40,583 bases of DNA, from NCBI GenBank assembly GCA_947573605.1, contig CANPGM010000032.1:1-40583 (forward strand), in the 5' to 3' direction. Positions 1 to 7,611 of this stretch are shown in pieces (position 1 is the first letter of the stretch; the number at the start of each line of letters is the position of its first letter). A model generated the notes under the pieces. It made no database searches, was not told the origin of the DNA, and saw only the letters and a list, made by a program, of their open reading frames with translations. A program made the translations under genes and the position numbers. The DNA is from an uncultured Roseburia sp. GTDB lineage: Bacteria; Bacillota; Clostridia; Lachnospirales; Lachnospiraceae.

Positions 1-291
1 GCAGAAAATGCATTTATTTTGACAGGATTTATAGTCATCCATCAATCCGTTCTCAAATACGATTCCAAGATCCTCATCATAATCTTTTTCGATTTGAAGC
101 TCCCATTCTTCCCCGTCCGCTTTTAAAAAAACAGCCGTCAGGTATTCGTCATGAATCAGATAATGATAATCCAGGACATCTTCTATTTCCCGCCCGTTAA
201 TCCGAAGCAGAACGTCTCCGGGCGCAAGCTCCATTTCCTCCGCAATGCTGCCCGGCTCCACTTTATAAATCACATGCTGTTTCTGGCTCAT
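1..291 (-). CDS. DUF512 / PDZ radical SAM protein, N-terminal part (cut by window edge)
   Basis: The first 97 residues of a protein that continues beyond the left edge. It begins MSQKQHVIYKVEPGSIAEEM. A PDZ-like segment (about residues 5-75, with PGDVLLRING) is followed by CQNKCIFC at the very edge, a CxxxCxxC iron-sulfur motif typical of radical SAM enzymes. This order of PDZ then radical SAM cysteines matches the DUF512 family, which lacks a firmly known reaction. The ATG at 291 is preceded by an AGGAAAGGG-type ribosome binding site. It lies 23 bp after the stop of the ABC permease, so it may be read through from that operon. Family assignment is strong; function is not known from sequence. 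Confidence 0.85.
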   Translation of the reverse strand, partial: MSQKQHVIYKVEPGSIAEEMELAPGDVLLRINGREIEDVLDYHYLIHDEYLTAVFLKADGEEWELQIEKDYDEDLGIVFENGLMDDYKSCQNKCIFC

Positions 292-314
292 TCGCGTTAT
301 TACCCTTTCCTTCT

Positions 315-2234
315 TTACCTGTTATAAAACGTCTCGTATTCCTCGTAAGTACAAAGCCTGCGTTCCTCGTTCACAATATTAAGCTCCTCAAGCGTTTCGA
401 TCAGATTCGTACATTTTTTCCCAAAGCTTAAATAGACGGTTCCTGTTCCTCCGTTCATGTAATCCATACTTTGCGTTGAAACATGCGGATCGTACATGTT
501 GTAATCATAATAATAGTAGTAATCGGATTCGTTGTAAACGCTTATTTTGTTGACATAATTCAATGAAATGGAATTGAAATATTCCTCTTCCACAAGCTGT
601 TCCTTGATCGAATACAACAGATAGACTTCGTAATTGCCCGCTTCCATATCCTTTATTGCCGCTTCCACAATCCGGTTCATTTCTTCTTCCGAGAACCGGT
701 ACGAATCGTATCCGTCCTCCCCATAGAATTCCATATAACCGGAATAATACTCGTTTTCTTCATAATATTTGCCAAATATGTTTTTCTTCAGATTCTCTAC
801 ATCCTTCTCCTTCCCTATAATCCGGCCGGTCGGAGTATTTTCGGCATAGATATATTCCTCTGTAACGGGAATGGAATAACTGCGCTCGAAAATATCGCCG
901 TCTTTCAAATAGTAACGAAAAGTCACCTGAGACATATTCATGCTTTTTTCCGCCAAAAGGTATTCGTCCTTCGCATCAATAATCTGTGCGTGGATGTCTA
1001 TCATATCCGAAAGCTCATCCTCCAGAAAAAGAATCGGATAGTCCAGATTAACGTATCCCCGTTCCACTTCCTCCGCCTCAGGCAGTCTTTTTTCAACGCC
1101 GAACACATCCAGTTTAAAAACCGCAAGTATCAGAACAGATACCGCCGCCGCCGCCGCCCACTCAAACAGACGTTTCTTCCGAAAAACCCGAAAACTCTTT
1201 TGCATCAGCATTTCCGCCGTCCAGAAACCAATGCTTCCAAACATAACCACACTCAGTAACAGAATCCAGAAATTCTGTTTGGACTGACTCATCGAAAAAA
1301 AGATACTGGCATTTGCAAGCAGAAATCCGCCTCCAATCGCGCTTCCCCAGCGAAAAATCGGCTTAACCGCAGGGATGGAAATAATGTCGCCCGCCGTCTC
1401 TAGCTGATGGCGTTTATATAGCCAGAAAGCTGCAGCAAGAATGACAATTGCAGCCGCTACGTAGCCCAGAACCAGACCGCCTCCGATCATTTCCACTCTG
1501 TCAATCTGTCCTGTAATCTGATTCCGAACTGTCCTGCATCTGACATTATTATTAATATAATAAAGAGGCGACAGCACACACGATTTTCCGGGTCTCCAAG
1601 CCTGTGTAAATGAAATCCCGTAGCTGATATTTCCGATAATGGCGCTGATTGTATAAAGCAAACCAACATATAAGTAATTCGCAACGACGCAATAAACCGG
1701 CATTGCAAACAAATTGCCCGTAAACATTGCTACAAACGTAGATATTGAAACCGCAAAAAACGTAATCCCAACCACATAAAGCAGCCATAGAAACAAATAC
1801 TGGATTCCCGCAACCCCGCAGGCAATCCCAACAAAAACCGCTATGATAAAAGAAATTGCCTCAGGTATCACAAGAAATGAAAATCCTGACAAAACATTTG
1901 TAAAAAATAATTCCCGGCGATTCACCGGAAGCGCATGGATCATAAATGCGTTTTTTGCCGTATACAGATAGGAAAAGACAGCCATTACTGCCACAGTAGA
2001 AAAAAGAAAGATCGGAAACGGATTCAGCGCGCCTCTTAGCAGATCATAAATCACCTGCCACTCCAAAGCATTCTGATCCAGCGCATTTACATAAAAATCG
2101 CTTCTCATGATTTTAAAGAGATTCACCGGCATCACTGCAATCAGATACAGCAGATAAACCGCCCAAAGGGGCCAGTAGTGCGTAAAATTCTTCTTAAATA
2201 TCGTTTTATTAAAAAAGGATATCTTTGACTTCAT
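315..2234 (-). CDS. ABC transporter permease with large C-terminal soluble domain
   Basis: A 639-residue membrane protein. About eight hydrophobic segments lie in residues 20-375 (for example LWAVYLLYLIAVMPV near the start and the SVLILAVFKLDVFG region). A soluble domain of about 260 residues, rich in Glu and Tyr, follows. This resembles the ABC-2 type permeases that accompany YtrA-type GntR regulators in Bacillota, some of which carry a DUF6449-like tail. The ATG at 2234 has a GGGAGGGG ribosome binding site and overlaps the 3' end of the ATPase gene by 26 bp, so the two are probably co-translated subunits of one transporter. The substrate cannot be told from sequence. The tail carries a run of five tyrosines inside NESDYYYYYDYNMYD. 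Confidence 0.85.
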   Translation of the reverse strand: MKSKISFFNKTIFKKNFTHYWPLWAVYLLYLIAVMPVNLFKIMRSDFYVNALDQNALEWQVIYDLLRGALNPFPIFLFSTVAVMAVFSYLYTAKNAFMIHALPVNRRELFFTNVLSGFSFLVIPEAISFIIAVFVGIACGVAGIQYLFLWLLYVVGITFFAVSISTFVAMFTGNLFAMPVYCVVANYLYVGLLYTISAIIGNISYGISFTQAWRPGKSCVLSPLYYINNNVRCRTVRNQITGQIDRVEMIGGGLVLGYVAAAIVILAAAFWLYKRHQLETAGDIISIPAVKPIFRWGSAIGGGFLLANASIFFSMSQSKQNFWILLLSVVMFGSIGFWTAEMLMQKSFRVFRKKRLFEWAAAAAVSVLILAVFKLDVFGVEKRLPEAEEVERGYVNLDYPILFLEDELSDMIDIHAQIIDAKDEYLLAEKSMNMSQVTFRYYLKDGDIFERSYSIPVTEEYIYAENTPTGRIIGKEKDVENLKKNIFGKYYEENEYYSGYMEFYGEDGYDSYRFSEEEMNRIVEAAIKDMEAGNYEVYLLYSIKEQLVEEEYFNSISLNYVNKISVYNESDYYYYYDYNMYDPHVSTQSMDYMNGGTGTVYLSFGKKCTNLIETLEELNIVNEERRLCTYEEYETFYNR

Positions 2235-3108
2235 AATCTGCCCCTCCCATCTCGTAAATAAAGATTTCCTCTAATGTCAGCGGCAGTATATCGGCAAAAG
2301 CCTGATTCTCCCGATTCAGCGCCGCTTCCGCTTCCTTCGGATTTCCCTTTACAATCAGTGTATAAACACGGCCCGTGTTTGTCATATGCAGCACCTCAAA
2401 ATGATCGGGAAGCTTTGGAACGCCGCTTTTTAACGCCACCTGTATTTTAGAAATATTTCCCTGCAGGTCGCTTAGCGAACGCTCAATCATAATTTTTCCC
2501 TGATTCATAATTCCGACATGGTCGCATACATCTTCAAGCTCTCTTAAATTATGAGATGATACCAGAACCGTAAGATGATGTTCCGCCACCTCTGACATCA
2601 GGATACTCCATATCTGCCTGCGCATCACCGGATCCAAACCGTCCACCGGTTCATCCAGAATCAAAAGCTCCGGTTTGCAGCAGATAGAAAGCCAGAAAGC
2701 TACCTGCTTTTGCATCCCCTTGGAAAGTCTTCTGATGCTTCTTCTAATGTCAATATTCGGAAAAAATTCCTGCATACGATAAAATAATTTACTGTCAAAC
2801 GCCGGGTAGATGCCCTCGTAAAAACGTTTCATTTCCATCGTATCCGCCTGCAGAAAATAAAAAAGCTCATCCGGGATACACGCAAACTTTGCCTTGATCC
2901 GTTTATTTTCATACACCGGTTCTCCCGCAATCAATACCTCGCCCTTATCCTGACGATATACGCCTGTCAGATGCCTGATAAGCGTCGACTTTCCCGCTCC
3001 GTTCGGGCCTACTAACCCATAGATTTCGCCTGTTCCGACATGCATATCCACACCGTTTAAAGCCTGAAATTTATTAAAAGACTTATAAAGTCCCGATACC
3101 TTTATCAC
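2209..3108 (-). CDS. ABC transporter ATP-binding protein
   Basis: A 299-residue ATPase subunit. Walker A is GPNGAGKST at residues 34-42, the signature is LSKGMQKQ, and Walker B is LLILDEPVDGLDP followed by an SSHNLRELEDV switch-histidine region. About 80 C-terminal residues after the nucleotide-binding domain are of the kind seen in YtrB-like or multidrug-type ATPases. The start is GTG at 3108, and its GTGA overlaps the TGA stop of the GntR gene, which indicates translational coupling. It pairs with the downstream permease. Expression is likely controlled by the GntR regulator encoded first in the operon. Export of a drug, peptide or cell-envelope compound is plausible but not shown. Confidence 0.93.
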   Translation of the reverse strand: MIKVSGLYKSFNKFQALNGVDMHVGTGEIYGLVGPNGAGKSTLIRHLTGVYRQDKGEVLIAGEPVYENKRIKAKFACIPDELFYFLQADTMEMKRFYEGIYPAFDSKLFYRMQEFFPNIDIRRSIRRLSKGMQKQVAFWLSICCKPELLILDEPVDGLDPVMRRQIWSILMSEVAEHHLTVLVSSHNLRELEDVCDHVGIMNQGKIMIERSLSDLQGNISKIQVALKSGVPKLPDHFEVLHMTNTGRVYTLIVKGNPKEAEAALNRENQAFADILPLTLEEIFIYEMGGADYEVKDILF

Positions 3109-3479
3109 TGCTTTGCACTCCCCTCCGCCAGACTGTCGACACGTCCTATCAGATTGTCCTTCTTCACCGATAAAAACAAAAGTTCCGATACAATTTCGTC
3201 GAATTCCTCCAGCAGTTCATTCTGCCTGTTGTCAAATATTTCTTCCCGCTCCGCTACAAATGTCCCCTTACCCGCTACCGTATAAATATATCCGTCGCTT
3301 TCAAGCTCCCTGTAAGCCTTTAAAATGGTATTCGGGTTAATCGCAAGCAAAGACGCCAGTTCCCGAACAGAAGGCAGCTTCTCATTCGCCGAGAGCGCCC
3401 CGGAAATTACCAGTTTCCGAAGCCCTTCCTTAATCTGTTCATAAATCGGTTTAGAATCCCTGTAATTTAACTGAATCAA
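3105..3479 (-). CDS. GntR family transcriptional regulator, YtrA subfamily
   Basis: A short GntR regulator of 124 residues: an N-terminal winged helix (SKPIYEQIKEGLRKLVISG, then SVRELASLLAINPNTILKAY) and only a small helical tail, which is the YtrA subfamily layout. I place the start at TTG 3479, giving (M)IQLNYRDSKPIYEQ. A GGGAGG site stands 7 nt before it, and the homology begins there. Longer in-frame starts at 3494 or 3557 would put the ribosome binding site inside the coding region. It is first in an operon with the ABC ATPase and permease and probably represses that operon. An inverted repeat 25 bp upstream fits this role. Confidence 0.9.
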   Translation of the reverse strand: MIQLNYRDSKPIYEQIKEGLRKLVISGALSANEKLPSVRELASLLAINPNTILKAYRELESDGYIYTVAGKGTFVAEREEIFDNRQNELLEEFDEIVSELLFLSVKKDNLIGRVDSLAEGSAKQ

Positions 3480-3503
3480 CGCATAGCCTCCCATCTGTAC
3501 CAA

Positions 3504-3526
3504 CTGTACTATACCCCTTGATACAG
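3504..3526. promoter_or_regulatory. Candidate YtrA-type operator
   Basis: An inverted repeat CTGTA-N13-TACAG lies just upstream of the GntR start. A second CTGTAC stands at 3495-3500, next to the left arm. As I recall, the B. subtilis YtrA operator is also an inverted repeat of about six bases with a 13-bp spacer. The matching spacer and its place ahead of a YtrA-type gene suggest an autoregulatory site. Binding is inference. Confidence 0.5.
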
Positions 3527-3570
3527 CCAATATAACACGCCCCTCCCACCCCCGCAATAAAGATAATCCT

Positions 3571-3598
3571 ATATTATTATGAAGATTTTCTTAAGCAA
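3571..3598 (-). promoter_or_regulatory. Possible promoter of the GntR-ABC operon
   Basis: TTGCTT (3593-3598) and TAATAT (3571-3576) are separated by 16 bp on the minus strand, about 90 bp before the TTG start. The match is moderate. The -35 box touches the first unit of the repeat array. Confidence 0.35.
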
Positions 3599-3599
3599 T

Positions 3600-3750
3600 G
3601 AGCCGTGCCAGCGGGGGAAAGAACTAATTCCCGGGCTTGCACAGGGGAATTTGTTCTTTTCTTCGCTGTTGGGGCGAATGCCCTTAAGCGAGATGCAGCG
3701 CAGCGTAATCGAGCGCGCACGGCGGAGAACCTTTTTCCAATTTTAAAATT
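3600..3750. repeat. Structured tandem repeat, copy 1
   Basis: First of three tandem units. GCCGTGC at 3602-3608 pairs with GCACGGC at 3717-3723. Inside it, CAGCG (3609-3613) pairs with CGCTG (3664-3668) and leads into a long hairpin with GAAAGAAC and AATTCCC in the left arm. A perfect GGGC-GAAT-GCCC hairpin lies at 3672-3683. The unit ends with the palindrome CAATTTTAAAATTG (3738-3751), which spans the junction with copy 2. Confidence 0.85.
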
Positions 3751-3903
3751 GAGCCGTGCCAGCGGGGGAAAGAACTAATTCCCGGGCTTGCACAGGGGAA
3801 TTTGTTCTTTTCTTCGCTGTTGGGGCGAATGCCCTTAAGCGAGATGCAGCGCAGCGTAATCGAGCGCGCACGGCGGTCGACCTCTCTTCCAATTTTAAAA
3901 ATT
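3751..3903. repeat. Structured tandem repeat, copy 2
   Basis: Nearly identical to copy 1 over its first 120 bp, and different mainly in the spacer after GCACGGC (3868-3874). The closing stem GCCGTGC (3753-3759) / GCACGGC is intact. The AT palindrome at the junction with copy 3 is present with one extra A. Confidence 0.85.
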
Positions 3904-4021
3904 GAGCCGTGCCAGACGCAAAAGGGGCAACTCCCTGTGCTTGCACGAGGGGTGTTGCTTCTTTTTCGGCTGTTGGGGCGAATGCCCTTAAGCGAGATGC
4001 AGCGCAGCGTAATCGAGTGCG
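3904..4021. repeat. Structured tandem repeat, copy 3 (divergent, right arm missing)
   Basis: It starts with the same GAGCCGTGCCAG and ends with the same GGGCGAATGCCC segment, but the main hairpin has different bases in both arms: GGGGCAACTCCC on the left and GGGGTGTTGCT on the right, still pairing. The GCACGGC closing arm is absent. The unit stops about 8 bp before the pgeF stop codon. Confidence 0.8.
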
Positions 4022-4029
4022 CTATTTTA

Positions 4030-4887
4030 TTACTCTTTCAGCCCTAAAAACGCCCCCAGATTTCCTCTTTTTCCACCGCTTGCACGATGGGAAAAGAGCA
4101 GTTCGGGATTACAGCACGTACATATATTCGTCACTGCCAGATGCTCCGGCAGTACTCCGGCCTCTTTCAGCACGATTTCATTCGCCTTCCATAAATCCAG
4201 CAAATATTTTCCCGCTCCTTTTTTCTGAAAAATTTCATCTTCATGGCCGGAAAATTCAGCCAAAAATGCCTCCGCGACATCTTCGCTGACCTCATAACAC
4301 TCTTTACAGATGGAAGGCCCGATTGCGCAGATCAGGTCCTTTGGTCTGGAACCGAATTCCTTGTGCATGGCAGTTATGGTTTCTCTGCCCATCCTCAAAA
4401 CCGTTCCCCTCCATCCCGAATGAGACAGGCCGATTGCACGCCGCACCGGATCTACAAAATAAAGCGGCACACAGTCCGCAAAATAAGCGGCAAGCATAAT
4501 TCCCGGTTCGTCGGTTATTAATCCGTCAATATCCGTATCTTCACGCGGCGTCAAAACTCCTTTTCCCGCATCCTCCCTACCTACCCGCTGCACATTGATT
4601 GTGTGCGTCTGCGCCGTAGCGACAAAGCCGGAAACGGGAACGGAAAGCGCGTCGGCTATCCTTTTATAATTCTCCCTGACTGCCTCCTCGTCGTCTCCGC
4701 GTGTAAAGCTAACATTCATACTGGAATAAATTCCCCTGCTAACTCCTCCCAAACGCGTTGTAAAACAGTGCGTAACTGTTTTTGTCTGTTCCAAAAGAGG
4801 AAATTTAAGCAGCACAACCCTGCTGTCCGTCCCGCATTCCTCCCATATAAGCACATCCTGATTATTTTTCCGCTTTAACTGTATCAA
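4030..4887 (-). CDS. pgeF: Purine nucleoside phosphorylase YfiH/LACC1 family (polyphenol oxidase family protein)
   Basis: A 285-residue protein of the YfiH/YlmD (Cu-oxidase_4) family. These are cytoplasmic enzymes shown in several species to act on purine nucleosides; the older laccase name came from activity assays. The metal site residues are His95 (TAQTHTINV), Cys139 (YFADCVPLYF) and His156 (GLSHSGWRG). The family signature IGPSICKECYEV and the C-terminal NICTCCNPELLFSHRASGGK are present. The start is TTG at 4887, set by a GGAGG site 6 nt upstream. It follows yraN by 32 bp. Downstream the transcript enters the repeat array. Confidence 0.92.
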   Translation of the reverse strand: MIQLKRKNNQDVLIWEECGTDSRVVLLKFPLLEQTKTVTHCFTTRLGGVSRGIYSSMNVSFTRGDDEEAVRENYKRIADALSVPVSGFVATAQTHTINVQRVGREDAGKGVLTPREDTDIDGLITDEPGIMLAAYFADCVPLYFVDPVRRAIGLSHSGWRGTVLRMGRETITAMHKEFGSRPKDLICAIGPSICKECYEVSEDVAEAFLAEFSGHEDEIFQKKGAGKYLLDLWKANEIVLKEAGVLPEHLAVTNICTCCNPELLFSHRASGGKRGNLGAFLGLKE

Positions 4888-4919
4888 ATGAATCCTCCAT
4901 CATGTTATTTCCCAAAATC

Positions 4920-5285
4920 TCAAATTCGAAATTCAAACGCATGTTCTATATGACGGATGCTTCCGTCTCCGTAAATGGCAATTACGTCAAACCGGCACGG
5001 CACATCCAAAGAGTAACCGTACTGTGTATAATACCGAAGCATTGCGCGGCAGATACGTTTCTGCTTGCAAACATCCACTGCTTCCAGCGGATCTCCAAAA
5101 GAATGGCCGGAACGATATTTGCATTCTACGACAATAAACATACCGTCTTTCCATGCCACAATATCGAGTTCCGGCCCTCTGCCCGCATGATAATTTCTGC
5201 CCTTTATCTTATAACCGTTTTCGACTAAATATGCTGCGGCTTTCTCTTCAAAGCCCGTTCCCATTTTTCTCTTATTCAGAGACAT
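4920..5285 (-). CDS. YraN family (UPF0102) putative nuclease-fold protein
   Basis: A 121-residue protein with the YraN pattern: KMGTGFEEKAAAYLVENGY, GPELDIVAWKDGMFIVVECK and YRSGHSFGDPLEAVD. The D-x(n)-ExK arrangement (LDIV...VVECK) is a PD-(D/E)xK endonuclease-like fold, and the invariant residues are visible. In many bacteria it lies next to rnhB and rbgA, as here. Its cellular role is unsettled; DNA processing is suspected. The ATG at 5285 gives a normal family length. Confidence 0.92.
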   Translation of the reverse strand: MSLNKRKMGTGFEEKAAAYLVENGYKIKGRNYHAGRGPELDIVAWKDGMFIVVECKYRSGHSFGDPLEAVDVCKQKRICRAMLRYYTQYGYSLDVPCRFDVIAIYGDGSIRHIEHAFEFRI

Positions 5286-5371
5286 AACCTCCGTCCCAAT
5301 ATCTTATAGAAATAATACCGCCCCGCATGACTTTCGCTCTGTTAAATCTCAAATCGATAAGAAGCTTTAGC

Positions 5372-5410
5372 AGTTTCTGGCTCGCAGCCTCCGCTGCGAT
5401 TCTCAGAACT
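5372..5410 (-). terminator. Stem-loop between ylqH-like gene and yraN
   Basis: CGCAGC-CTCC-GCTGCG at the core, extended outward by imperfect AGTTTCTG / CAGAACT arms, 5 bp after the FlhB-like stop codon. No U-tract follows on the minus strand, so it may be an RNA processing or stability hairpin rather than a terminator. The remaining bases of this 130-bp gap show no other signal. Confidence 0.4.
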
Positions 5411-5415
5411 TCTTT

Positions 5416-5742
5416 TTACGCTAACCCGGCCTTTGTAAGCTTCGCTTTCATCTTATCCATATCATCTACAAAAACCAATATTTCCGCAACCACTTCATAG
5501 AGCTCCGGCGGTATCGTGTCCCCGATTTCCAACTTTGACAGCGTCTCTGCCAGCTTGTTGTCCTGATAAAACGGTACGTCATTTGCCTTCGCGGTTTCTA
5601 TAATCTTCTCTGCAACCGCGCCTTTCCCGCTCGCTAAAATTTTCGGAGCCGAATCTCCCGGTTCGTAGGCGATTGCCACTGCCGTTTTCTGTTTTTTTTC
5701 CCCTTCTTCCGTCAAAAAACTGGCCTGTTTCCACTTAGCCAC
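5416..5742 (-). CDS. ylqH: FlhB C-terminal-like cytoplasmic protein (YlqH type)
   Basis: A 108-residue protein equal to the cytoplasmic domain of the flagellar/type III export switch FlhB without its membrane part. The segment TAVAIAYEPGDSAPKILASG through EIGDTIPPELYEVVAEILVFV aligns with FlhB. The NPTH self-cleavage motif expected just before this segment is absent (KKQKTAVAI instead), so autocleavage is unlikely. B. subtilis has a comparable gene pair, ylqG-ylqH, after rnhB, and that order is kept here. Start is GTG 5742 behind a GGGAGGGAAGG ribosome binding site. Role unknown; regulation of a FliK-like partner is inference. Confidence 0.85.
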   Translation of the reverse strand: MAKWKQASFLTEEGEKKQKTAVAIAYEPGDSAPKILASGKGAVAEKIIETAKANDVPFYQDNKLAETLSKLEIGDTIPPELYEVVAEILVFVDDMDKMKAKLTKAGLA

Positions 5743-5777
5743 AATGCCTTCCCTCCCCTTTTTTCATCCGGTTTTGC

Positions 5778-7538
5778 CTACGTTCTTACGTCAAACGAAT
5801 AACGGTGAAGCGTACCGGCCGTCGGATAATCCTTCCGCAGAAAATCCTCCACAAAGTTTACCTGCTTCTCCTCGTTCTCCACGGAAAGCGTACAGGAATA
5901 CCCTTTCTGTTTCAGCTTTTCTTCCAACATCGGAAGATAGACCCGAACCAACGCATAAGACTCGTCATCGGAAAAATAGAATTTTGTCTGTACATGCTTC
6001 CGCTGCAGTTTTACGGAAACATCAGTAGATCCAAGATGATCCAGGTCAAGATGAAGGAACGCCGTCAGCTCCGCGTCCGGATTATTGAAGTTCTTTTTAT
6101 TGGTATAAACGTACAAGTCCGCGTTTGCATTTTGTCCGGAAAGCTTTAGCGGAAGCTGTACATAGGTATACGCCTGATTGATCTGATTCATAAATTCTAT
6201 GTTATTCTGAATATCCGCTGATGTCCGGGAAAACGAATTCTGCTCCAGTCCGGCCGCTTTGATAACATGATCCAGCTGCCGCATCTGCCGCTGCAGCCGC
6301 TCATAAAGCTCTTTTACCTTATTTTCCGCTGTAAGCTCCTCCGGACGCACCAGCCACTGCTTTTCCATTACGGCCTTTAACAGTGTTTTATATTCTTTGC
6401 TTCCCAGCAGCTTTTTTGCCCCCAGAAGAGAAGCCTCATCCTGTTCGGATAACCCTTGCGCAACCAGTTTTAAAAACTGTTCGGCAGAAACATCGGAATC
6501 CAGTTCCTGAAGCTGTTCGGTATTTTTTAATACCTGCTCTCCCGCCGGTTCCTGCCCATCCTCTTTCATCGTATCTACGTACAGGTCCTCTTCTGCCGGC
6601 AAAAAAAGCTCGCTTTGCTGCGACAGCGCCGGTATGTCAAGTATCAGCCGATTGAGACCGGCAAGCTGTTCGCTGTTTAACAGCTGCCCCAGCGGTACGC
6701 CTTCTTTGGACAGAGCGGAATTTCTTCCGGCAAAACCGCCGTCCGCCGTCTCTATCGCGGCCGGTTCCTGCCCGTTTCCCGCCGCGCCGGTTCCCGCGGT
6801 CATATTGTCCGCTCCGTCCGCATTCTGCGCTGTTTCCGGCAGAGACTCCTTTCCGTTTAAAATAATCTCCAATATAACCTGATTCAGCTTTACGGCAGCC
6901 TCCTTTGGAACCGATTCGTCCCCCAGTAACTCTGCGAGCTGATCCATTGCCAGATTCATTTCCTGCAGAACTGCGGCTCCGTCGCTTCGATAATTCTCAA
7001 ACTGCGCTGCCAGCTCGTTTGTCACGGGAATCCCCAGTTTTGTCATTTCCACAGCCGTCTGCACCGGAATTTCCGGATTGGAACCGACAATTCTCGCCAT
7101 ATCCAGTACGCTCTGCTTGTCAATCGGAAGCTGCTCCCTCATCATCAGGTCAATCATGGAAAGATTTCTTGCGCTGACCGGAATTCCCGCCGTAGTAAGC
7201 GCATTTAACAGAATCGGATTTCCGGTATTTCCGCCTCCCATATACGGGCGGATAGAAACCGTACTGCCGTCATTGCTTTTTACCTGAAAAAACATCGGCG
7301 TCCCGGCCTGCAGGCTTAATTTTCCGTCCAGTCTGGCGCTAAGCATTTGACCGTTGCTTAACGCCAGCGTTACTTTTCCGCCGTGCACGGACTGTACCGT
7401 TCCCTCAAAAATATTCCCGGCAGAAAGCTGCCCGACCGTTGAGACCATTTTCTGAATCCCGGAAACTCCTTTTAATTCCTCACTGCTGTTTCCCGTAATA
7501 TTTCTCTGATATTGTCCAAGCATGTCTGAAATATGCAT
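5778..7538 (-). CDS. ylqG: FliK-like hook-length control domain protein (YlqG type)
   Basis: A 586-residue protein. The start ATG 7538 (MHISDMLGQYQRNITG) has a GAGGG site 7 nt upstream; the longer frame to 7625 would run into rnhB. An N-terminal small beta region (VSTVGQLSAGNIFEGTVQSV, about 25-110) is followed by long Gln/Glu/Ala-rich helical and low-complexity stretches. The last 110 or so residues (about 470-575) resemble the FliK C-terminal domain: LTAFLHLDLDHLGSTDVSVK, then LPMLEEKLKQKGYSCTLSVE. It is followed 35 bp later by the FlhB-like gene, mirroring the FliK-FlhB pairing of flagellar export. No flagellar structural genes are in the window. Confidence 0.75.
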   Translation of the reverse strand: MHISDMLGQYQRNITGNSSEELKGVSGIQKMVSTVGQLSAGNIFEGTVQSVHGGKVTLALSNGQMLSARLDGKLSLQAGTPMFFQVKSNDGSTVSIRPYMGGGNTGNPILLNALTTAGIPVSARNLSMIDLMMREQLPIDKQSVLDMARIVGSNPEIPVQTAVEMTKLGIPVTNELAAQFENYRSDGAAVLQEMNLAMDQLAELLGDESVPKEAAVKLNQVILEIILNGKESLPETAQNADGADNMTAGTGAAGNGQEPAAIETADGGFAGRNSALSKEGVPLGQLLNSEQLAGLNRLILDIPALSQQSELFLPAEEDLYVDTMKEDGQEPAGEQVLKNTEQLQELDSDVSAEQFLKLVAQGLSEQDEASLLGAKKLLGSKEYKTLLKAVMEKQWLVRPEELTAENKVKELYERLQRQMRQLDHVIKAAGLEQNSFSRTSADIQNNIEFMNQINQAYTYVQLPLKLSGQNANADLYVYTNKKNFNNPDAELTAFLHLDLDHLGSTDVSVKLQRKHVQTKFYFSDDESYALVRVYLPMLEEKLKQKGYSCTLSVENEEKQVNFVEDFLRKDYPTAGTLHRYSFDVRT

Positions 7539-7611
7539 GATTTCCCTCGTTTCTGCTCCTGCCTGCCAAAGCGTACTTCTGTTTGAAATAATTCCGCAGC
7601 CGCAAAAAGCG

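Noticed and set aside
3600-4021. CRISPR array
   Set aside because: Units are about 150 bp and nearly identical along most of their length, with no short repeat alternating with unique spacers.
3743-4289. Open frames on both strands through the repeat array
   Set aside because: They follow the repeat on either strand, lack good ribosome binding sites, and one runs into pgeF in another frame.
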